Part shown: positions 1 through 12,300 of the stretch, piece after piece | Position numbering within the stretch: position 1 is the stretch's first letter | Layout of the letters: each line of letters begins with the position of its first letter | Source: Agelas oroides | Taxonomy: Eukaryota; Porifera; Demospongiae; Agelasida; Agelasidae | Assembly: GCA_949130485.1 (NCBI GenBank) | Contig: OX422188.1 | Coordinates: 4,849,307-4,913,306, forward strand | Direction: 5' to 3' | DNA length: 64,000 nt | Made by a program: the position numbers and the translations under genes | Notes under the pieces: model-generated | Seen by the model: the letters and a program-made list of their open reading frames with translations, nothing else | Database searches by the model: none | What the model was told of the DNA's origin: nothing

Positions 1-355
1 CAAATTAGTATCTCCTTTCAGAAGACCCATAAGCACACTCTTAGAAATGAAGTGGTGAAAGCACACCTATAAGTGGCACTAGCACACCAGCTTCACAGCA
101 CACCACTGGAGAGAAGTGTTCAAAGCACACTTTCATTGTACAGTGATGTGCTTTACACACCTATTGTAAAATAACTAGTGGGCATAGCACACCTGCCTTA
201 AGTGGCATGGATCAAGAACGGGTGCAGAGCACACTGTTTTTGAGCTCTGGTGTGCAATGAACACCTCTGTACTTTACTGGCGGTAGCAGCACACCATAAG
301 ATCTACTACACATTGTTAGTGTACTCTGCACACTTTGTGCATTGTAGCTCCACCC
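1..355. repeat. GCACAC-rich interspersed element, truncated by the window edge
   Basis: Bases 1-40 match the interior of the TA-target elements at 34318 and 40796 (ATTAGTATCTCCTTTCAGAA is shared with 40796). The following 300 bases carry about ten GCACACC/GGTGTGC motifs in irregular spacing. A related block in the opposite orientation lies at 7924-8371; bases 40-60 here are close to the reverse complement of 8082-8103. I infer one composite repeat family with two copies flanking the first gene. No coding potential was seen. Confidence 0.6.
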
Positions 356-454
356 ATCAATCCATACAAGACAAAAATGAACTTCTGCTTAGCAAATTTG
401 GTATCATTCAACCAAGAAATCAACAATCTGAATTGGATTGAGTGTCATTGGGGT

Positions 455-3400
455 ACAGTGTTCGGTAAGCGTTTATCCCATTCCATTCCAGCCAAAGCTT
501 CACTGGACACCCAATCCAACTTCAGATTGTGAATGTCCATGTTGAATGGAGTCTAAAGATACCAAATTTGTCCAGTCTAAGCTCATTTTGTTCTCCAAGA
601 TTCAAAAAAGGTAAGGCAATTCAAAGAGATACAGTGTTCGGTAAGTGTTTATCCCATTCCATTCCAGCCAAAGCTTCACTGGACACCCAATCCAACTTCA
701 GATTGTGAATGTCCATGTCGAATGGAGTCTAAAGATACCAAATTTGTCCAGTCTAAGCTCATTTTGTTCTCCAAGATTCAAAAAAGGTAAGGCAATTCAA
801 AGAGATACAGTGTTCGGTAAGCGTTTATCCCATTCCATTCCAGCCAAAGCTTCACTGGACACCCAATCCAACTTCAGATTGTGAATGTCCATGTTGAATG
901 GAGTCTAAAGATACTAAATTTGTCCAGTCTAAGCTCATTTTGTTCTCCAGGATTCAAAAAAGGTAAGGCAATTCAAAGAGATACAGTGTTCGGTAAGTGT
1001 TTATCCCATTCCATTCCAGCCAAAGCTTCACTTGACACCCAATCCAACTTCAGATTGTGAATGTCCATGTTGAATGGAGTCTAAAGATACCAAATTTGTC
1101 CAGTCTAAGCTCATTTTGTTCTCCAAGATTCAAAAAAGGTAAGGCAATTCAAAGAGATACAGTGTTCGGTAAGTGTTTATCCCATTCCATTCCAGCCAAA
1201 GCTTCACTTGACACCCAATCCAACTTCAGATTGTGAATGTCCATGTCGAATGGAGTCTAAAGATACTAAATTTGTCCAGTCTAAACTCGTTTTGTTCTCC
1301 AAGATTCAAAAAAGGTAAGGCAATTCAAAGAGATACAGTGTTCGGTAAGCGTTTATCCCATTCCATTCCAGCCAAAGCTTCACTTGACACCCAATCCAAC
1401 TTCAGATTGTGAATGTCCATGTCGAATGGAGTCTAAAGATACTAAATTTGTCCAGTCTAAACTCGTTTTGTTCTCCAAGATTCAAAAAAGGTAAGGCAAT
1501 TCAAAGAGATACAGTGTTCGGTAAGCGTTTATCCCATTCCATTCCAGCCAAAGCTTCACTTGACACCCAATCCAACTTCAGATTGTGAATGTCCATGTCG
1601 AATGGAGTCTAAAGATACCAAATTTGTCCAGTCTAAGCTCGTTTTGTTCTCCAAGATTCAAAAAAGGTAAGGCAATTCAAAGAGATACAGTGTTCGGTAA
1701 GCGTTTATCCCATTCCATTCGAGCCAAAGCTTCACTGCACACCCAATCCAACTTCAGATTGTGAATGTCCATGTCGAATGGAGTCTAAAGATACTAAATT
1801 TGTCCAGTCTAAACTCGTTTTGTTCTCCAAGATTCAAAAAAGGTAAGGCAATTCAAAGAGATACAGTGTTCGGTAAGCGTTTATCCCATTCCATTCCAGC
1901 CAAAGCTTCACTTGACACCCAATCCAACTTCAGATTGTGAATGTCCATGTCGAATGGAGTCTAAAGATACCAAATTTGTCCAGTCTAAGCTCATTTTGTT
2001 CTCCAAGATTCAAAAAAGGTAAGGCAATTCAAAGAGATACAGTGTTCGGTAAGCGTTTATCCCATTCCATTCGAGCCAAAGCTTCACTTGACACCCAATC
2101 CAACTTCAGATTGTGAATGTCCATGTCGAATGGAGTCTAAAGATACTAAATTTGTCCAGTCTAAACTCGTTTTGTTCTCCAAGATTCAAAAAAGGTAAGG
2201 CAATTCAAAGAGATACAGTGTTCGGTAAGTGTTTCTCCCATTCCATTCCAGCCAAAGCTTCACTGGACACCCAATCCAACTTCAGATTGTGAATGTCCAT
2301 GTCGAATGGAGTCTAAAGATACCAAATTTGTCCAGTCTAAGCTCATTTTGTTCTCCAAGATTCAAAAAAGGTAAGGCAATTCAAAGAGATACAGTGTTCG
2401 GTAAGCGTTTATCCCATTCCATTCCAGCCAAAGCTTCACTTGACACCCAATCCAACTTCAGATTGTGAATGTCCATGTCGAATGGAGTCTAAAGATACTA
2501 AATTTGTCCAGTCTAAACTCGTTTTGTTCTCCAAGATTCAAAAAAGGTAAGGCAATTCAAAGAGATACAGTGTTCGGTAAGCGTTTATCCCATTCCATTC
2601 GAGCCAAAGCTTCACTTGACACCCAATCCAACTTCAGATTGTGAATGTCCATGTCGAATGGAGTCTAAAGATACTAAATTTGTCCAGTCTAAGCTCGTTT
2701 TGTTCTCCAAGATTCAAAAAAGGTAAGGCAATTCAAAGGGATACAGTGTTCGGTAAGTGTTTATCCCATTCCATTCCAGCCAAAGCTTCACTTGACACCC
2801 AATCCAACTTCAGATTGTGAATGTCCATGTCGAATGGAGTCTAAAGATACTAAATTTGTCCAGTCTAAACTCGTTTTGTTCTCCAAGATTCAAAAAAGGT
2901 AAGGCAATTCAAAGAGATACAGTGTTCGGTAAGCGTTTATCCCATTCCATTCCAGCCAAAGCTTCACTTGACACCCAATCCAACTTCAGATTGTGAATGT
3001 CCATGTCGAATGGAGTCTAAAGATACTAAATTTGTCCAGTCTAAGCTCGTTTTGTTCTCCAAGATTCAAAAAAGGTAAGGCAATTCAAAGAGATACAGTG
3101 TTCGGTAAGCGTTTATCCCATTCCATTCCAGCCAAAGCTTCACTTGACACCCAATCCAACTTCAGATTGTGAATGTCCATGTCGAATGGAGTCTAAAGAT
3201 ACTAAATTTGTCCAGTCTAAACTCGTTTTGTTCTCCAAGATTCAAAAAAGGTAAGGCAATTCAAAGAGATACAGTGTTCGGTAAGCGTTTATCCCATTCC
3301 ATTCCAGCCAAAGCTTCACTTGACACCCAATCCAACTTCAGATTGTGAATGTCCATGTCGAATGGAGTCTAAAGATACCAAATTTGTCCAGTCTAAGCTC

Positions 3401-4266
3401 GTTTTGTTCTCCAAGATTCAAAAAAGGTAAGGCAATTCAAAGAGATACAGTGTTCGGTAAGCGTTTATCCCATTCCATTCCAGCCAAAGCTTCACTTGAC
3501 ACCCAATCCAACTTCAGATTGTGAATGTCCATGTCGAATGGAGTCTAAAGATACCAAATTTGTCCAGTCTAAACTCGTTTTGTTCTCCAAGATTCAAAAA
3601 AGGTAAGGCAATTCAAAGTGATACAGTGTTCGGTAAGCGTTTATCCCATTCCATTCCAGCCAAAGCTTCACTTGACACCCAATCCAACTTCAGATTGTGA
3701 ATGTCCATGTCGAATGGAGTCTAAAGATACCAAATTTGTCCAGTCTAAGCTCATTTTGTTCTCCAAGATTCAAAAAAGGTAAGGCAATTCAAAGGGATAC
3801 AGTGTTCGGTAAGTGTTTATCCCATTCCATTCCAGCCAAAGCTTCACTTGACACCCAATCCAACTTCAGATTGTGAATGTCCATGTCGAATGGAGTCTAA
3901 AGATACCAAATTTGTCCAGTCTAAGCTCGTTTTGTTCTCCAAGATTCAAAAAAGGTAAGGCAATTCAAAGAGATACAGTGTTCGGTAAGTGTTTCTCCCA
4001 TTCCATTCCAGCCAAAGCTTCACTGGACACCCAATCCAACTTCAGATTGTGAATGTCCATGTCGAATGGAGTCTAAAGATACCAAATTTGTCCAGTCTAA
4101 GCTCGTTTTGTTCTCCAAGATTCAAAAAAGGTAAGGCAATTCAAAGAGATACAGTGTTCGGTAAGTGTTTCTCCCATTCCATTCCAGCCAAAGCTTCACT
4201 GGACACCCAATCCAACTTCAGATTGTGAATGTCCATGTCGAATGGAGTCTAAAGATACCAAATTAG
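455..4266. repeat. 176-bp tandem satellite, 22 copies
   Basis: The phrase ACAGTGTTCGGTAAG recurs at 455, 631, 807, 983 and so on to 4151 at exactly 176-bp steps, so there are 21 full copies and a last copy of about 116 bp. I found no indel in any copy. Differences are point variants such as CACTGG/CACTTG, AAGCTC/AAACTC, GTAAGCG/GTAAGTG and CCAGCC/CGAGCC. Every unit holds a HindIII site (AAGCTT). CACTGG variants occur at both ends (copies 1-3, 21-22) and in copy 11, while CACTTG dominates the middle. Since 176 is not a multiple of three, the 79-aa open frames across unit joins are incidental. Confidence 0.97.
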
Positions 4267-4820
4267 TTAATACTATAATTATGTTACACTGTGCAAATTA
4301 AAAAAAAAATCACATAATAAGTTAATACACAGGCCAGAGGAAGCACTGGACATCCAATCTGAGTGCATGATGGTTAGTGGCATGGTGCACCTACCCTGTA
4401 AACGAAAGTCTTGTTTACTAACAAGCGTAGGAAGGTGGTGCTAGACAGCAAAAACCCTTAACAGGGTCAATATACCCCAGTATGCTCCAGACTAACAGTT
4501 TACTTAACAGCTGAATTGTTCATGTCTTGTGCAATCCTGAAGCCTCTAGTAGGTTTTGTGAGCATCTTGGGGAGCAGCTTACACTTGTAGGGATTTATGG
4601 TCAGTACTGAGTCCAAGGATGTGCAACTTACGCAGATTACAAGATTAAGTATAGTTAAAGCATGGCTGTTACCTAGGATACAAAGGTGAGTAGGATACAT
4701 TACTTAAATATTGCTGTAGGTAAATTGTTCATTGTTGCATTGCCTGTAATATATAATTATAGATTTTGTCCATGGCTTGGAGCATAATACTTATGTATAC
4801 AATCCTTATCTTGTATATAG
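4267..4820. other. No gene recognised
   Basis: AT-rich sequence between the satellite and the first exon of the SAMD3-like gene. Upstream exons of that gene (start codon, N-terminus) could lie here or further left, but I could not find one with matching splice sites and an open frame. Confidence 0.4.
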
Positions 4821-7715
4821 GAGAGTGCGAACGAAGAGGTACAATTGACGTTTGAGCAGAGGCGACAAAGAAATATTACTGAACTGAAAGAGTTTAAGAA
4901 AAAGATTGGATTGGTATGTTAAAAACCTTTTTCTGTATTGTTAATGCACAGTTCTTGATTTAGTCATGCGTGAAAAGAGGTAAAATACAGTTAGTTATTG
5001 TTATATTCTAAGATTGCAAATAGTTTATTATGGACTAGGACTGCACAACCAGGTCGACAGCCAGTAACAGTTCTAAACAATTATTATTATTATACTTGAA
5101 GACAAGAGACTACAATCACTCAACCAAACTAAGCAGCTGACTTAAATACTTATACCAAACATCTAAGCGTGATGAAAGACAGTGGGCTGATACAAAGAGA
5201 CAGGGAGGTGCAAGTATACAGGTAATATAAAGGTGACAGCTAAAACATGTAGTGACAGTGCTATTCAGTGAAAAGAACCACATGGTGTACAAAATCAGCG
5301 AGATAAGGAACTGAATACATCAATACTATTACATAGACCTACTATAGAACCACAGAGAGTACAGTGCAAACCAGATGTACAAATAAGGTAACCAGCTACA
5401 TACACAATGGCACACTAATCAATATTAAGCAAGAGTTAATTAAGCAGTTCAATCAGTATAACAATAACAAATAGTCCAATAACAAATAGTTCAATCTCTT
5501 ACACAAATGCTTTCCAGTACTACCTGCAAACAACTGCATGTAGGATCATTGCTATATATATTTTTTGTTTATATACATACATGTATAGTCAATTTTTGAG
5601 TCTTCATGTTGCATGTTAACCTCCTTTGAACTGTAGCTACCCTCCACTCCATGTCGTGGAAATGGTAATGCAGAGCAGCCCAGCAAGAAAATTTGCAGAT
5701 CACTACTGTCACCTAGCATCGTCTTGGACCAATCCTCAGAAGATGAAAACACAGCAATGGGTAAGTTTCATACTTGGATTTCGTCCATGCATAATTTAAT
5801 TTTATGTTTCACATACTGTAGGGATGAAACCCAACATTGGACCAATTACTCAAAAGAAAGCCTTCAAACGAGAACGCACAGTCGAATCACCCCTACCAAA
5901 TCCATTTCCCCTACCACATCACTTTCCATCTAGTGTGGAAGCTGGCCTTATCGCACAGAACCCTGCAGTTATTCCCAAATATCTCTCATGTGTGGCTAGC
6001 AGCATGTTATGTTACAAACTCTACCCTACGCGAGAAGAGTACATCCAGGTGGCTGTTGAAATTCTGAATAAGCATGGCTGGATGAAATCCAAGCTTGGGC
6101 CCCCCACGGTGAGTACACCCATATGCAATTTGGGAAGATATCACTAAGCAACAGATAGAATCTATAATCTGATAGGTTTGTGGTGGTGGTGTAATTGGTG
6201 TACTGGTAATTTGTTTATGTTAAGTAGCAGCTGCAGACCTGTCTGTGGAGGTAATTAGTGATTCACCAGCATTTTGTTCATGTCATGTCACATACATATA
6301 GGGTGCAATAGTTACCAGTCTACAGAACAGATTCAAAGAGTTCAGAAGAGACCGCAAGGCTGTGAAGACTGACACCTGTGAGAACATCTCAAAGACCCCT
6401 GCTAAAATCAAACAGCCAATAGAATCCCAGAAATCTCCGTCTATTGCATGGATGCAGCCACCACCAGTTCCAATGGGAGAGGACAAGTGCTCCTTTGATC
6501 GCTTTTCATCACAGCTGCGAGATGAGGCAAAGAGAAGGAAACCAAGAAATGAGGTGACCTCAAAGCTAATGGAAGCCACATATGCCCACAGAAGACAAGA
6601 CATCCTAGAATCTCCAGCTCCCATTCCAGAGTTGCTTAAAAAGTACCCATTTTTGGGTAATGAGGATGAGGTATGTCTTACATCTGCTTTCATTTCTATG
6701 TAACATGTCAGCATTGTTATAGTTCTTTAGTTACATGATTATCTGTTCTTACACATGCAGCTTTTGAAAGACCTGCAATGAATTGCTGGCAATGGTGACC
6801 TTACAATGGAGATAGTGAGCAGCTGGAACAACACCTGGGCACGAAGAATAATGGAGCTAAATGTTGATAGCCCCAAATCATCTGTGAGATCTCAAATCCT
6901 GACTGACTATGACCATGAAAATCCTGGTATGTATCTCATGATAGCATGCATTTACATAGATACCATATGGTTGGTAATTTTCGTGAAGAATTAATTTGCA
7001 CACAAGTACACACAAGTACGTAGCTACCCACAAAAACGGCCAACCATACGGGTGAACTCCTAGTAATACCATTTCTCTACCAACTATTTTAGCATTTCTC
7101 TTTTGCATGAAAGATTGCTATAGTTGATAGCTGTAAAACAACAACAAAATTCATGCATAGTGTACCGTTTTCCTCTTTTACATGCAGATAGTCTATCTCT
7201 TGCTGCACTTTGCACCCTCTGCTGCATAGCTCGGGACAGTCGAACCAAAGCCACATACAAAAATGTGGTTCACTTTGCGCCGGTATGTACTTTATTCCTT
7301 TCTCCACACATGCATGCATGCACGAGCATCTACATATAGCCAGCATGTAAATGTGCTCTAAGTCTATATGCATGCTGTTACATAATAGTGTACATGCTCT
7401 TCTATCCAGGAAAATTGTGATCCTCAGCAAGTTGCGGCAGAATTGCACCAGCCACAACCAGTACTCGTGGTTGAAGGGACCCTGGAGAACCCAAAAAGTT
7501 GCTACATCATGGCTGAACAAACTTCCATCCTACACGGACAAGTAAAAAATGCTGTAGCAATGCTACTAGCGTCTTTTTTTGTATTTAACATACATTACCC
7601 ACCCCGTCTCGGTAATTTCTACACCATTTTAGAAATACTTTTGTTGAGGCAAACCCCTAAAAAGTGCCCAATTATTGTTTCAAATGTACTGTCACAATTA
7701 AACTACGAAGCTTAG
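4821..7715 (+). CDS. SAMD3-like family protein, 5' incomplete, with an in-frame TGA (possible pseudogene)
   Basis: Seven exons with matching phases: 4821-4913, 5637-5760, 5822-6108, 6302-6670, 6761-6926, 7188-7282, 7410-7715 (TAG). The order of conserved blocks resembles the SAMD3-like proteins expanded in fish and sponges: YPTREEYIQVA then LQNRFKEFRRDRK (exons 3-4), MGEDKCSFDRF, LMEATYAHRRQDILES and LLKKYPFLGNEDE (exon 4), then VLVVEGTL and a hydrophobic last exon ending QLNYEA. The molecular function of this family is not established. No SAM domain is visible; it may be upstream or absent. The seventh codon of exon 5 is TGA (6779-6781), yet the frame then continues with family-like sequence through three exons, so the stop breaks an otherwise intact reading. 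Family assignment is from memory of conserved blocks; the exon structure is seen directly. Confidence 0.72.
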
Positions 7716-7874
7716 TGTATTGTTCTGTGATGTGTAACTAGTATTTCATAATGTATGAACTTGTATACTATAGCTAGCCACCATGTGTTGTATTTATATT
7801 TGTATCTGTTGTGAATACTGAACTGTTTCATCGAAAATGCGGCTAAAGTGTGCATGAGAATATACATGGAGCAG

Positions 7875-7909
7875 CCATTCCCAGGCCACTTCCAGTGGCC
7901 TGGGAATGG
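7875..7909. repeat. Perfect 16-bp inverted repeat (foldback relic)
   Basis: CCATTCCCAGGCCACT and its exact reverse complement are separated by TCC. The CCCAGGCC core recurs in the foldbacks at 58985 and 59058, so this is likely a short member or remnant of that family. It sits in the presumed 3' UTR or downstream flank of the SAMD3-like gene. Confidence 0.85.
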
Positions 7910-7923
7910 AGCTAGGGCGGCCA

Positions 7924-8371
7924 CACTCTTTTAGTTATGGAGTGCAAGGCACACTATAGAAGGTGTGACAGTCACACTTATTATGATGTGCTAATCACAC
8001 CACTAATAAAAGTGTGCTCAGCACACCAAAAAGAGGTGTGCTGTATGGTACCCTACCAGCACACCTAATTAGGTGTGCTATTGCCACTTTATTTCTAAGA
8101 GTGCAAGCATTGCTGGAAGAGGTTGGTGTTGCTTTGATCTTGCACAACTGGCTCTGGAGGATTGTGTTGGTTGCATGATTATGGTAGAAATGCTAGGAAT
8201 GTAGCCAAATAGGTCTTATGAAAAAAGTGATTGATTAAACTAAAGAAGAGTCTTCTCAACACACTCTCAAAATCTTATATGGTAGCTTTCCATGGATATT
8301 GCATTACACTGATATATTTGAGATGGCCAAATGTGGTTAAAGTACACTGTAACCCAAGGGTTTTCTTTACA
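7924..8371. repeat. GCACAC-rich interspersed element, second copy
   Basis: It starts with dense GTGTGC/GCACAC motifs (7940-8075). It continues into sequence shared with the 34318 and 40796 elements (GAATGTAGCCAAATAGGTCT near 8200) and ends with a degenerate terminus, TGTGGTTAAAG then TTCTTTACAG. No matching left inverted terminus is visible, so the copy looks truncated or rearranged. Confidence 0.6.
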
Positions 8372-9311
8372 GAGCATCACTGAAGAGCCAGACCCAGTCC
8401 CCAAATAAGCAAATTGTTCTTCTTCTACTTTCAACTAAATCATCTAGGTGCCACATCACTCTATTGACAGCGAATAAACGATTGCATCACTTCAAAATAA
8501 TACATCTGTCATGTACATCAACATTCACTTCAGGCGTGAGCTCCACAGCCTTCCACACAAATAATGTACAAGACGATCCCCTGATCTGTCCTAGCTCAAA
8601 TAATGTAGAAAAACGTCCCACTCATTACCACTAAAACTACCAACTTTAGAATCTAGTACATCCTCACTCCTCCTATTGATGTGGACAATGACATCTACAT
8701 TTTTAAACTGTAAGAACAGACTCTGAAATGCCATCAGCAAACATTTGTAATAATATTATTACAGCATTTTTTGCACTCATTCATAAAGCAACACAAGCAT
8801 GATTGATAGCAAAAAATATTGTGGTTTCATTCCTACCTTGTTTCGTTAGCATTTGGGGATGCCATCCCTTCATACACTTTCCCTCTCCTCTCCTTTCCTT
8901 TCACTCCTTCCTTCTCTCTTCTCCTCAGGGATGTAGCCAGAGCATAGTGGTTGGTAGAGTACTAAGCAAGTATAGTGAATGACAGTACCGAGTTCTTTAA
9001 CCACGTGTCACAGTGCAATCATAGTTAACAGCTTCTTGCTCGCCAGCAGTGAACTTTAGTCTTATACTTATTCCAAAACTGCTAAAGATGGAAATTTTCA
9101 CAAGAGTTGTGCATGGATGGGTTATTAAATAGTTACAAGTATTGGCTGTATTGCTAGGGCCCAGGTCCTAGCAGACCCAGGCTTGGCTATGCCCCTGCTC
9201 ATCCTCTCCCTCCTCCTTCCTTCTCCATCTCTCCCTTCCTTTCTTCTTTCTCATCCACTTCTTTATTCCTTCTTTAACTCTCCCTTCTTTCCTCCCTTCT
9301 GTTCCCCCCAG
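8372..9311. other. No exon recognised; pyrimidine tract at the 3' end
   Basis: I looked here for catalytic exons of the convertase gene that starts at 9312 (Asp, His and Ser active-site blocks) and saw none on either strand. Bases 9190-9310 are a long C/T-rich tract that ends in the CCCCCCAG acceptor of the first recognised convertase exon. Confidence 0.5.
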
Positions 9312-12300
9312 GCCGTGCCTGAGTTGGCGGGACGTGCAGGCACTGCTAGTGTATACAGCAGTAAAGGTGGAAGGTGTCCAGTGGGTGAGAAACACAGTCG
9401 GGTTTCAGCACAGTGATGAATATGGGTTTGGACTGATGGATGCATATCGCATGTCTCGTGCAGCTGGGGTAAGTGATCAGGTCAATTTTGCTTGGTCTCT
9501 GGCTAGAATGTCTCGTCACATACACACTCACACACTCACACACACACACACCATAGATTATATATAACTTTCGGACCTTATACATTATCTATGCACACAC
9601 ACACACACACACACACACACCAGGTATGGCCGTTGCTTCCTGGTGTCCAAATGGTATCATTTACACAGACTCCACACATGCGCATCTTTGAGACAGTTCA
9701 AATGACAAAAACTGGCAAGCACATATACTCTTAATGTACATAGATTTACATGTCAGAGTTCACCACCTATCTCCTGCAGTGGGTGTGACTGATATTCCCA
9801 GTGAGCTCCACACATTGGAGTATGTGGCAGTCACTGTAAGTTAATTAACCACTGTGCAACATGGTACTGGTTGTATAACTGTATGTGTAATCAATGTGTA
9901 ATGCTAGGTAACTTTGGATCACTCATGTCGTGGTGCACTGGAGTACACCCTCATCTCTCCACATAACACAAGTTCAACTCTGGCTACCACAAGAAAACAT
10001 GACAAGTACGTCACTCCGCTTGTGTGGATGAGTGGGAGAAGGAATTTAGCATGTTTCAGAGGTTTTTAAATTGGATGTTTGCAATCAGTTCACGCAGTCA
10101 TGCTCTAGATATTTATTTTGTGTGTGTCATGGATTCAAAGATCCAAGTCACTTAAAGTAGCATACATGTATGTAGGCCAATCAGCAAACCAAAATATAAA
10201 CCTGGTCTCTGACTTAAATAGCACTATTGTACATGGAACACATATACAGTGGAACCCCACACCTTGAATTTGCGACTAACATGCATGCATGTTCCTAGTC
10301 TATCAAGCCAGACCACCTCTCACCTTCCAGAAAAGTAAGAAGTCTAGCAAATGTCATTTGTTCACAGCTTGCTTAAGCTGCAACCCTAAAACTGCACCAG
10401 AATACTGTCTCAAAATGGAACAGTAGGATCTGATTGGTCAGCAACTCATGACTACTAATGACATCTGCTAGACCTTCTCTCACTATTCTGGAGGTTGAGA
10501 GATGGTGAGTTGTGACAGACTAGCATGGTGTGATAGACTACCATGGTGTGATAGACTAGCATGGTGTGATAGACTAGCATGGTGTGACAGACTAGCATGG
10601 TGTGATAGACTAGCATGGTGTGACAGACTAGCATGGTCTCACACACTTGCCATGTACAAATCGCCCCCTGATTTACAGCTCGATATTCTGTAAAGTAGAC
10701 AGGTCTCTCAATCACAACAGTAGCTACCTGAACTGTACAAAATTCACTCAATAATGCAGACTCTTGTCTACGACTTTCGTCTGCCACTGTTGCTGTATTC
10801 AAAGACTGGGTATTAAATTAGCATTGTCACTCATAGTACTTGCCTTTCACACCAATGTACAGCAATGGAGACATCTGGAAAATGTGACAATGTTTTGATG
10901 AACAGCCTGTGTACGCATTGAGATGCCTACCAGAAATATATCAGAAACCTCTGAATTACAGATGCCGTCCATATACCAGACATGCAGTGGTGGTCCCTAT
11001 GGTGTTCACTTTAAAAGGGTTGCACATGTGACGGCCACTTCAATTTTTTATAGACATGCAACCAACATGTAGATACATATCAGTGAGCAACTATATAGAG
11101 CTTATCCTTCAACTTCACACATAGCACTCATCATATACACCCCTCCCTCTGCATACCCACACATACACACCCACTGCATGAAGTGCTACTGATGGGCTAG
11201 ATGACTGGACATTCACAACGGTCAAGTTCTGGGGAGAAACGCCACTAGGAAAATGGACACTTGCCATCACTGACCACCCACACAGTAACCAATATACTTT
11301 GTACATTTCCTACTGGTCTCATACCTGAATCCCCTAAGGGAGAGTATGCCAAAGCATCCTTGCACTTTCCATTGAAAATGTAGCCTCATCCCCTGTCTTA
11401 CTGCATGCAGGATGAGAAAGTGCCTGAGTACAAGGCTATTGCAATGGCTTACTTACTTCAGGAAGTGTGCTTGTGTAGGTAGGTCTAGGTACTTAGTGTG
11501 AGGAAGCCCATTACATGTGAGGTTTAAATCTCATGCAGGTCAGCCAATCAGATGTACTAAACCAAGCACCCCTTTTCTGCTTGCCTATTTACATACCTCA
11601 TTGACATCAGAAACAGGGACCAGGATAACTATGGCTCCCTCCTATCCCATTTTTCACAGTAAACCTGACTTAATCAGCAGTCATTCTTCTGCTCTCCAAA
11701 GACTTATAGACCTGTAATTAACTGGCTTCAGTTCTGAATTCGTACCCAACTTCAGCTTATAAGAGAGTTTGCTGCAAGCCACATTATCACCCTTGATGTG
11801 TACAGGGTCAGCAACCAGCAACCAAGCAAGCACCGAAGCACCTGTATTGCTTCAACAAAGTAATGATTATGCTAGTGCTCAGTGCTGCATGCAAAAATAC
11901 TTTCATCAGAGTACTACGTCCAGTACTACGTCCAGTACTACGTCCAGTACTACATCTAGTACTACGTCCAGAGTACTACGTCCAAAAAAAAAACCTCAAT
12001 AGAATTCTCTGGGTACGTATCAAATTTATTTCCTAGTGGAGCATGCCCCAGACCCCTTAGTTGCTGTGTGCTTCACATCCACTCATCATTGTCCCCCACC
12101 CCAATCTGAAGTATCTTCCATCACTACTGCTATAATGGGGATTCACTGTGTGATTTTACGTTATGGTGAGGCATCCACTAATAATGATCATTGTTAATGT
12201 TATATCTCTGCATTGTGATGTCATGCCTGTTCACTGGTCAGTTTATGTATGCTCTGTATGCATGTGCAGTTTGTCCACGTAAGTCCCACAGTGGTGTGCT

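Noticed and set aside
645..4228. Repeated 79-codon frames in the 176-bp array
   Set aside because: The unit length is not divisible by three, and the frames simply cross a unit join.
455..4266. CRISPR-like array
   Set aside because: There are no unique spacers, the unit is 176 bp with continuous similarity, and the setting is eukaryotic.
6283..6714. 143-codon minus-strand frame
   Set aside because: It is antisense to exon 4 of the SAMD3-like gene, which has the better evidence.
6779..6781. Selenocysteine at the TGA
   Set aside because: No selenoprotein relation is known for this family and no SECIS-like structure was recognised downstream.
10240..10275. CAGTGGAACCCC motif like a transposon terminus
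   Set aside because: No matching inverted end was found nearby.
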